Below, piece after piece: positions 56,120-64,000 of a stretch of 64,000 nt of DNA. Source of the DNA: Deroplatys truncata (Eukaryota > Arthropoda > Insecta > Mantodea > Mantidae); assembly GCA_030765065.1 (NCBI GenBank), contig CM060978.1, positions 219,933,498 to 219,997,497 of the forward strand, in the 5' to 3' direction. The notes under the pieces were generated by a model. It was not told the DNA's origin, searched no databases, and saw only the letters and a list, made by a program, of their open reading frames with translations. How positions within the stretch are numbered: the first letter of the stretch is position 1; every line of letters begins with the position of its first letter. The translations under genes and the position numbers were made by a program.

Positions 56120-57318
56120 AAAAAACAAACAAACAAACAAACAAAAGAAAAATAAAATAATTTATCTAAATAGATATGGTAGATTGGGTTTTGTAAGTTC
56201 AATGGTGAACTTGCACCACATCGAAAAGTGCCTACTGAGAGTTTAAGAGCTAGATTAGGCTAGCAGGCAGTCATAGGTGGGGCCTATGTTGCTTTCCAAG
56301 TCTGTGTCTGTATCTCTACTAATATGTATTATAAAGAGCGTGTAAATGCGTGCGGGTGTGTGTGGGTGTTAAACCTCCAAAACCACTCAGACTAAGTTGA
56401 TAATAGTATCACATTGAAAAGCACTGTTCTTTCCGACGGACATTCATTATTAAATGTTTGCGGGGAGAGCGTTGGGGTATTTCATTTTCATTCCATCCGA
56501 TTTCAATCCCGTTTCGTTAAATATGGACATAAGAGGATGAATTTTGTCACACATTAGAACGTGGCAGCTTTACAATGACTTTCAGTAAAATGGGTAATCA
56601 GAAGTATGAAATCTTCAGCATTGAGTTGTTGGATGGGCAGTATATGTTCGTATCACTAAGTTTTGTCTCTGATTTTGCAGAACTTTGGTATCTAAGAGTA
56701 TTTTTCGTGTGATGTTAATGCAATTTGGTGCATTTGAGTTTAAGAATCTGGAAAAAGTAATGTTACCTTACAACCTTAAAAATACTCCAACTCCGTCTTC
56801 TATCCCTAATAGGCCTATCCCCATTGGCCTATTTAGACAAAACTATACATTTCTCTTGTATGCCCCAAACAAAATTATAGGCTATGTCATATCTCTGCAA
56901 AATACCCTTACCATATTTTGAATCCCTGGTTAAGATAATGGAAATTTATATTTAGGGCATGACAAAAATCGTAGGTTATCTTACAATTTCCAAAAACTAT
57001 CACGTTTAGTTTGAATTGTATAGTATCTCGAAAATTTTAAAACTGTTCTTAATCTTTATAGACAAAACTATTTTGCTTTGCCAAGCGGGACTCAAGTTTC
57101 TACACTTAAGCTATAAGACTTGGCGAAAATTATTGGAATTCAGAAACAGTTATTTTAATTCAGAAGTTCAGAAAATTCAGAAATAATGATATTTCTAACA
57201 ATATTTTACCAATGTAGACAATAGTTTAGACACTTGTGTTTTAGGTGTGAGTGAAAATGATAGCCTACTCACAATTTTCAAAAAGCCTACCAGTGTTCAT
57301 CTGCTTTCTTAACCTTTT
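56120..57318. other. No firm feature; possible second repeat scrap
   Basis: Around 56315-56450 CTACTAATATGTATTATAAA is followed by a GTGTGTG stretch and CTCCAAAACCACTCAGACT. This resembles a different interspersed-repeat head (compare 3068). The remainder is AT-rich and unassigned. Confidence 0.35.
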
Positions 57319-59059
57319 ACTTTCTCTAGTGCATATAGTAAGTAGGGGAAGTGTTATTTCAAAAATCTGGTACCGAGATTTCACCGGAAATGCATGCTTT
57401 TAGACTCGCTGAATAAAAAAAAATATTTTTAGAAAAACGTCTACGTGTGAGTGAGTCAGTCAGTTTGTGTGTGTGTCTGTGAACAATATAACTCAAAAAC
57501 TAAAAGTCGGATAATTACCTAATTTGGTATTTGGGTTCAGTACCTTCCAAGAATGTGACACACGGATTTTTAAGAAAATCTCCCCACCCCAAAGTACCCT
57601 TTAATGGAACATTTTTGCGAAATTTTTTATTTTCTAAAAAATGGCTCCAACGATTTTAATTAAAATAAAATATATTAGAGATATTTACATGACAAATAAA
57701 ATGTATATTTAGAATTTTCTGAGAATGGCCTGTGAAGGCTACTTCAGATGGAAGAATGTTTGTATAATCTTGTACAGCTGCTAAATATTAAGCGATAGAC
57801 GAAAACGTACTACACAAAAAGTGTAGATGTCTTTAAAAAATCTGATGTGTTACACTCACATGACTTTCTCTACTCTTGTACAATCTAATTTTACAAACGC
57901 CTATTCTCCATATGCTTCATGTTAATCGAGATATCGAGATGTCAATCTTATTGGTAATTTTCTTGTAGATGCAAGGGAAATATGGTAGGTTTTAAGCGAT
58001 AGTCAAATATTTTAACGCTGGTTGCTATGTGGCGCATTTCATTCTCTTTGCGTGTCCAGGACATAAAACAATGAATAACGAATTTGAGAAAAAGTATAAG
58101 TATTGGAAAATTTAAGGAAATAACAAGCAATATCTCGAAAACGGTTCACTCAACAAAAGAAATGTATATGACATAAATTGTGTATTTTAACGCGATCTAC
58201 ATTTTTTGTGTAGTAAAATTTTGTCTATCTCTTATGATTTACCAGTTATGCAAAAGTCGTTCACAATGAAGAATACTTTTGGAGACATTCCCAGAAAATT
58301 CGAGATATACATTTCATTTCTCATGACATTATCTTAAACATATGATATTTTTCAAAATCGTTAGAGCCATTTTTGAGAAAATTAAAATTTTCGAAAAATG
58401 TTCCATGTAAAGGGTAGTCTGGGGTGGGAGGATTTTCTTGAAAACCTTCCTGTCGCATCTCTGGAAGATACTGAACCTAAATACCAAGTTTGGTGCTTAT
58501 CCGACTGTTCGTTTTTGAGTTATGCTGTTCACAGACACACACACAGACACACAGACACACACACACAGACACACACACGGACATGTTTCCAAAAATGCTT
58601 TTTTGGATTCAGGGGGTCTCAAAACATGTATTTCCAGTGAAATCTCCGTATCGAATTTTTGGGTGGAATACAATACTTCCCCTACTTACTATACGTAGTA
58701 GAGAAAGTAAAAATACAATTTCCTTCGAATAAGCTATTTTGTGACATAACCATTTCTGAGTTATCCGTTATTAAAGGTTCGAATTGTCATTTTTTAAAGT
58801 CTTTTCAGCATTCAGTTGTTTCTCGCGATTGCATGGAAATAGTATGGAATTTTAAGGTCAGCCTATAGGGTCCAGTTCTTAAACATTTGACTATCGCTGT
58901 TCCCTTTGAATTTGTATCGAAATGTGTAACGCAGCTATTCCCACAAAGGTTTATTTGAATTAAAATGTTGTAGTTAGAAAAATAAGCTTTAGTAAAAATA
59001 GTTTGTACACCCACTAATGAATGTTAGAGAATATCTGTCATGTATGTAACACATGAGGT
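57319..59059 (+). mobile_element. Family H element, old, split by a young copy
   Basis: Starts ACTTTCTCTAGTGCAT at 57319, with a GT-rich block at about 57450-57480. It proceeds in order to GTAGATGTCTTTAAAAAA at 57840. It resumes at 58709 with AAAAATACAATTTCC and ends with TAGAGAATATCTGTCATGTA and AACACATGAGG near 59055. An opposite-oriented young copy occupies 57841-58708. Confidence 0.82.
57841..58708 (-). mobile_element. Family H element, young, inside an old copy
   Basis: Opens TCTGATGTGTTACACTCACA at 57841 and closes TACGTAGTAGAGAAAGT at 58708. The microsatellite alternates CA and CAGA units at about 58532-58577. Short variant. Opposite orientation to its host copy. Confidence 0.93.
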
Positions 59060-59435
59060 TTTTAAATAGTGTTTGACGTCCGCTCTTACTGCATAGCATA
59101 CATACATTAAATTACAATTGGGATAGGAAATTTGGGAAAGAAACGTTTCAGGCTTAAGTTTAGCGTAGATAATTCCCCGGCATTTGTCAGTCAGGTCTGA
59201 GAGAACCCAATCATGGAGACGGTCCTGGAGAGATTTGGACCGTTTACGATTACATGCCTTAACGATCTCGTCTACCTGTGTGAGTTACACGGATATCAGG
59301 GGGAATCGTGTTTATAATCAACAGTTAATTTAAAGTTAGCAAGGTTTGCATTGCGTACAAGTCTTGTATTACAGCTTATTTGCTCATGTGCTTTAGAAAA
59401 GTAAAAGAATATTTACTTTACTTGGTCTGTTTTTT
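59060..59435. other. No recognisable feature
   Basis: Unassigned spacer. Confidence 0.45.
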
Positions 59436-60338
59436 ACTTTCTCTACTACGTATAGTAAGTAGAGGAAGTATTGTATTCCACCCAAAAATTCGATACCGAG
59501 ATTTAACCGGAAATACATGTTTTGAGGCACCCTGAATCCAAAAAATGTATTTTTGGAAACATGTCCGTGTGTGTGTCTGTGTGTGTGTCTGTGTGTCTGT
59601 CTGTGAACAGCATAACTCAGAAACGAACAGTCAGATAAACACCAAACTTGGTATTTATATTCAGTATCTTCCAGAGATGCGACACGAAGGTTTTCAAGAA
59701 AATCTCTCCACCCCAGATTACCCTTTACATGGAAGATTTTTCGAAAAGTTTAATTTTCTCAAAAATGGCTCTAACGATTTTGATTAAAATATCATATGTT
59801 TAAGATATTTTTATGAAAAATAAAATGTATATCTTGAATTTTGTGGGAATGTCTCCAAAAGTATTCTTCATTGTGAACAACTTTTGCATAACTGGTAAAC
59901 CATAAGAGATAGACAAACTTTTACTACACAAAAAATGTAGATCGCGTTAAAATACACAATTTATGTCATATACATTTTTGTTGTTGAGTGAACCGTTTTA
60001 GAGATATTGCTTGTTATTCCCTTAAATTTTTCAATACTTATTTTCTCAAATGGGAATTCGTTATTCATTTTTTTGTCTTGGATATGCAAAGAGTATTAAT
60101 CTGTGGGAAATGGAATGGTGCTGCACCTAGCAACCAGCTATTAAGAGATATGTATGTGCTTAAAGGCTACTGTATTTCCATTGCAAATATATATTCCCCT
60201 TACATCCACAAGAAAATTAGCAATAAGATAGAGTCTGCAAATGTTTATCTCGATTAACATGAAGCATATGGAGAATAAGCGTTTGTAAAAATAGTTTGTA
60301 CAAGAGTAGGGAAAGTAATGTGAGTGTAACACATCAGA
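59436..60338 (+). mobile_element. Family H element, young, long variant
   Basis: Starts ACTTTCTCTACTACG at 59436 after TTTTT and ends AACACATCAGA at 60338 before TTTAATG. The GT/GTCT microsatellite is at about 59566-59602. The inverted block is AGTAGGGAAAGT (one mismatch). Confidence 0.93.
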
Positions 60339-60539
60339 TTTAATGAGCTGTAGCATTTACAGTTTATCGCGATATCATGGAAAAAGTATGCGATTTCAAG
60401 GCCAGTAAACAACCATTCACTTTTAAACTTCTGAGTGATTCTTTTTCCTCTAACTCCTTTGTTCCTGCAACGAAAGGTGTAGGTAATGAAACTACTTTTA
60501 CGAAGGTTTATCTCCATCTACATGAAGTAGATAAAAAAA
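60339..60539 (+). mobile_element. Family H element, old, 3' fragment (tentative)
   Basis: TCATGGAAAAAGTATGCGAT, TTTCAAGGCCAG and a final ATCTACATGAAGTAG match the 3' half of old family H copies. It lies between a young copy and an oppositely oriented old copy. Confidence 0.45.
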
Positions 60540-62144
60540 TCCTATGTGATACATTCACATGACTTTCTCTACCATCTATCTTTATTAGTGGGTATACAAA
60601 CTATTCTTACTAAAGGTAGAATCAGACAACTCAAAAATTCAATGCCATAGCCCGAATTTGAGCCACGGATCTCCCAGTCTCAGTCCGGTTGCTCTAACCA
60701 CTGAGCTACCATCGCAAATTGCCCGGCACGCCATATAACTCTCCAATGATTCGCATTTTTCCCGGTAAACTACAAGGAGATCTCAAATTGTATTGAGATA
60801 ACATACCCCAATGGCGACTTACAATGTTGTAAGTTTTTGTAAGTTTCAACCACTATTAGGTCAATTAATGGAATTAATTGTTCTTCCACACATGCTATGA
60901 AGCCTGGGGCTTAAAGTGCTTACAAAATTGTAAGTTACCGTTGGGGTATGTCATCTGAATACAATTTGAGATCTCCTTGTGGCACTGAATTTTTCAGTCA
61001 TCTGATTCTACCTTTCCAACCCTGTCCAACACACGGCTTGTGTGAAAGAACAATTAATTCCATTAATTGACCTAATAGTGGTTGAAACTTACAAAAACTT
61101 ACAACATTGTAAGTCGCCATTCGGGTATGTTATCTCAATACAATTTGAGATCTCCTTGTGGTTTACCGGGAAAAATGCGAATCAGTTGGAGAATTTAATG
61201 TCCTAGCGGTATGTTGCTATGGTAGCTCAGTGGTTAGAGCAACCGGACGGAGACCGGGAGATCCATGGTTCAAATCCCGGTTATGCCATTGAATTTTTCA
61301 GTCGTCTGACTCTACATTTCCAACCCTGTCCAACACACGGCTTGTGTAGAAGAACAATTAATTCTACTCTTACTAAAGCTTATTTTTCTACTACATTTTG
61401 ATCCAAATAAACCTTTGCAGAAATAGCTACATTATAGTTCGTTATAGATACAAAAGGAACAACGATAGTCAAATATTTAAGAACTGGGTGGTATATACTG
61501 GCCTTAAAATTCCATACTGTTTCCGTACAATCACGAGAAACAACTGAAGATGAATGGGACTTAAAAAGAATAACAAGTATTGAGCAATTCGAACCTTTAA
61601 TACCAAGATATCTCAGAAACGGCTTATGCCACAAAACACTTATTTCAAATAAACTGATTTAAAGAGGTATACATTTTTTGTAGTACACTTTAGTTTATCG
61701 CTTAACATTTGCCAGTTATACAAGATTATAAAAAATTTCTTACGAATGAAGAGGACTTCACAGGCTATTCCCAGAAAGTTCAAGATATTCATTTTATTTG
61801 TAATGTAAATATCTTTAATATGTGGTAATTTAATCAACATCGTTGGAGTCATTTTTTAAAAAATTAAAAAACTTCGAATAATGTTCCATGCAAAGGGTAG
61901 TGTTGAGATGGGGAATTTTCCTGAAAATCTCCGTGTCGCATCTTTAGAAGATACTAACCAAAATACCAAGTTTGGTATTTATCCCACATTTCGTTTTTGG
62001 GTTATGCTGTTCACAGACATACACGTGGATTATTTTATAAATATACTTTTTTGGATTCAGGGGGCCTAAAAATATGTATTTACGGTGAATTTTCGGACGG
62101 AAGCAATGCCTTCTGCACCTACCATTATGTGGTACAGAAGGAAA
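60540..62144 (-). mobile_element. Family H element, old, split by a fold-back
   Basis: Opens ATCCTATGTGATACATTCAC and GACTTTCTCTACC at 60540-60575 and is interrupted at 60616 by a 753-bp fold-back with a 10-base target duplication. From about 61379 it continues in reverse order through AATCAACATCGTTGGAGTC, GTAGTGTTGAGATGGGGAAT and a short ACATACACGTGG at the microsatellite position. It ends near TATGTGGTACAGAAGGAAAT at about 62144. Confidence 0.75.
60606..61378. mobile_element. Fold-back element with tRNA-like inverted arms
   Basis: Insert 60616-61368 between exact direct repeats CTTACTAAAG (60606-60615 and 61369-61378). The left arm (60616 to about 60885) and right arm (about 61050-61314) are near-perfect reverse complements. 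Each carries a tRNA-like promoter head. On the right arm box A is TAGCTCAGTGGTTAGAGC (61223-61240) and box B GGTTCAAATCC (61267-61277). The centre and the right end both contain the SINE tail CAACACACGGCTTGTGT. It could be two or three SINEs in inverted orientation mobilised as one unit, or an inverted-repeat transposon that captured a tRNA-like sequence. The head is not a functional tRNA gene as far as I can fold it, though the boxes are intact. Confidence 0.85.
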
Positions 62145-62220
62145 TAAGTTTTCTAAGAATAGCTTATAGAAACTATATATGTAGTAGGTAGAGAAATTCA
62201 TTGGAATGTTATAATATATT

Positions 62221-63081
62221 TTCCTTCTGTCACTTATGTATGGTAGGCTGAAGAGAGATTATATTCCGCTGGCAAGTTCTATGTGCAAAGTTCATCGGAA
62301 ATGCATATTGTGAGGCTCCAACCCCGAACTCGCATGTTTAGATAACGCCGTGTCTGAGAGCTGAGAGAGAATGGGAGAGAGAGTGTGTGTTTTGTGCATT
62401 ACATCTCAAAAGCGAAAAGCGGGATGCTTTAAAAGAGACCAGTCATCATATCATCATTATTCAGCATATTTCAAAATGCAACCCAAAAATCTCAGTAACA
62501 ATTTGCATGGAAAACATTTTGTGATTTTTACTCTCTCAAAATAGCTCTAAAGCTTTAAATTAAAATATCATATGTTTGACATTACTAAAAGTATATCTTA
62601 AAAGTTCTTCAAATAGCCTAAATGAACTTTGAAAATCTTGATGTAACTGAGAAGAAACCATCACAGACAGGAAGAACCAAGTACCGAAAAACTAGGTGTT
62701 AAAATATACAAATTGTATCTTTTTCATTTTTGTAGCGTTAGCCATCCTTGAATTATTCCATGTTGTATATTTATTTATGTTTTTGCAGTATAAGTGCGCA
62801 TAGACGGAATAGATAAAAGGTTTGTATTGTTGTTTTATTTTCGCTCTGACAATGGTTTTTTTACCATGACTTCAGAATTTATTCCTCAATGCTTCTAATA
62901 TTAAAATCTGAAAAATGTTTCCGCTTGCTGTATTTAACTGAACACTGATAAATTTAAAATAATTTCCGCACAAGATGTATCGAATTCTTTAGGGAAATTA
63001 TATTTTTGTGATTACTGTAATATAAAAGATGTATATATATAAATTTATAACTAGTAAAGAAAGTCGAGTGAGTATACATTA
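62221..63081 (+). mobile_element. Family H element, old
   Basis: Diverged copy starting near CTTCTGTCACTTATGTATGG. It has a GAGAGAGAGTGTGTGT block at about 62376-62392, the AAATAGCTCTAAAGC and AAAATATCATATG segments, and an end at AGTAAAGAAAGTCGAGTGAG with ATACATTATA at 63081. A young copy in the same orientation follows directly after a T-run. Confidence 0.6.
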
Positions 63082-63089
63082 TATTTTTT

Positions 63090-63773
63090 ACGCTCACTAC
63101 TACGTATAGTAAGTAGGGAAAGTATTGTATTCCAACCAAAAATGCGATACCGTGATTTCACCGGAAATATATGTTTTGAGACCCCCTGAATCAAAAAAAA
63201 GCATGTTTGGAAACATGTCCGTGTGTGTGTCTGTGTCTGTCTGTCTGTCTGTCTGTGAACAGTATAACTCAGAAACGAACAGTCGGATAAACACAAAACC
63301 TTTATGACAAATAAAATGTATATCTCAAACTTTCTGGGAATGTCTCCAAAAGTATTCTTCATTGTGAACGACTTTTGCATAACTGGTAAACCATAAGAGA
63401 TAGACGAAATTTTACTACACAAAAAATGTAGATTGCGTTAAAATACACAATTTATGTTATATACATTTTTTTGTTGAGTGAATCATTTTCGAGATATTGC
63501 TTGTTATTCCCCTAAATTTTCCAATAATTATACTTTTTCTAAAATTCGTTATTAATTTTTTTGTCCTGGTAATGCAAAGAGAATGGAATACTCCACATAG
63601 CAACTAGCTCTTTAAATATTTGACTATCACTTAAAGCCTACCAATTCTTGCATCTACAAGAAAATTAGCAATAAGATTAACATCTCGATTAACATGAAGC
63701 ATATGGTGAATAAGCGTTTGTAAAAACAGTTTGTACAAGAGTAGAGAAAGTCATGTGAGTGTAACACATCAGA
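63090..63773 (+). mobile_element. Family H element, young, internally deleted
   Basis: The 5' end is slightly decayed (ACGCTCACTACTACG). The GT/GTCT microsatellite is at about 63221-63256. After CGGATAAACACAAAACC the copy jumps to TTTATGACAAATAAAATG, losing about 200 bases present in other copies. The inverted block, hairpin and CATCAGA end at 63773 are intact. Confidence 0.92.
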
Positions 63774-64000
63774 TTTTTTATCTAATTATCTTTCCCTTTT
63801 TATATGGGGCGGATTTCACCAGACACATTCAAAACCTGCAGACCATTAAATATGACCCTTCTCCTGCATAACAAGCGTTTTCTGACTCTTTAAAATCTCC
63901 GACAGTAGGGACGATACGAGAGAATCAAGCTCAAAAATACAACCAATAAATGGGAATTTAATGCAGCGTGAAACGCTCGCCGAGGCATATAAATCACAGC
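63774..64000. other. No recognisable feature
   Basis: Unassigned DNA to the window edge. Confidence 0.4.

Noticed and set aside
61215-61295. Functional tRNA gene
   Set aside because: Box A and box B are intact, but the acceptor stem does not close and the unit is repeated with SINE flanks.

Overview
This looks like intergenic DNA from a large, repeat-rich insect genome. Tc1, mariner and Harbinger relics, several non-LTR retrotransposons, a Penelope-like fragment and tRNA-derived SINEs sit in AT-rich DNA, and no bacterial-type gene organisation is visible. The style of the LINE, SINE and Tc1 relics reminds me of cockroach or other polyneopteran genomes, but that is recollection, not proof. 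I found no convincing intact host gene. Every recognisable coding segment belongs to a mobile element and nearly all are broken.

The dominant component is one dispersed family, called family H here. About a dozen young copies (mostly 0.7-0.95 kb) and a similar number of diverged old copies lie in both orientations. Read 5' to 3', a young copy starts with ACTTTCTCTACT and a small palindrome. It then carries a variable GT/GTCT microsatellite followed by a conserved segment. It ends with the inverted copy AGTAGAGAAAGT, a short hairpin and CATCAGA, and it lies within T-rich tracts. This is the architecture of non-autonomous Helentrons (the HINE/DINE-1 type). Young copies are nested in old copies at 53.4 kb and 57.8 kb, and one splits a transposase gene at 46.2 kb.

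Layout. 1-7 kb: H copies, a SINE, a mariner relic, another SINE. 8-9.4 kb: an H copy containing a SINE with target duplication, then a (CTA)n array. 10-11.7 kb: LINE fragments. 12.8-14.8 kb: an old H copy containing a DD41D mariner. 15-17.7 kb: two H copies around a Harbinger scrap. 18.2-19.1 kb: orphan repeat copy A. 19.9-21.1 kb: Tc1 copy 1. 22.8-28.7 kb: H copies, LINE pieces, an inverted SINE pair and a LINE 3' end. 29-29.6 kb: Penelope-like 3' end. 29.6-34 kb: quiet AT-rich DNA. 34-35.3 kb: Tc1 copy 2. 35.5-45 kb: SINEs, H copies and orphan repeat copy B. 45.4-47.3 kb: transposase split by an H copy. 48-53 kb: LINE pieces, including an ORF1-only element. 53-64 kb: nested and tandem H copies and a 753-bp fold-back with tRNA-like arms.

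The elements do not form a pathway. Their nesting gives relative ages: old H, then the DD41D mariner, the fold-back and young H; the 8.5 kb SINE came after the young H copy it interrupts. The items most worth following are family H with its filled transposase site, the twice-present orphan protein repeat, the ORF1-only LINE and the fold-back SINE.
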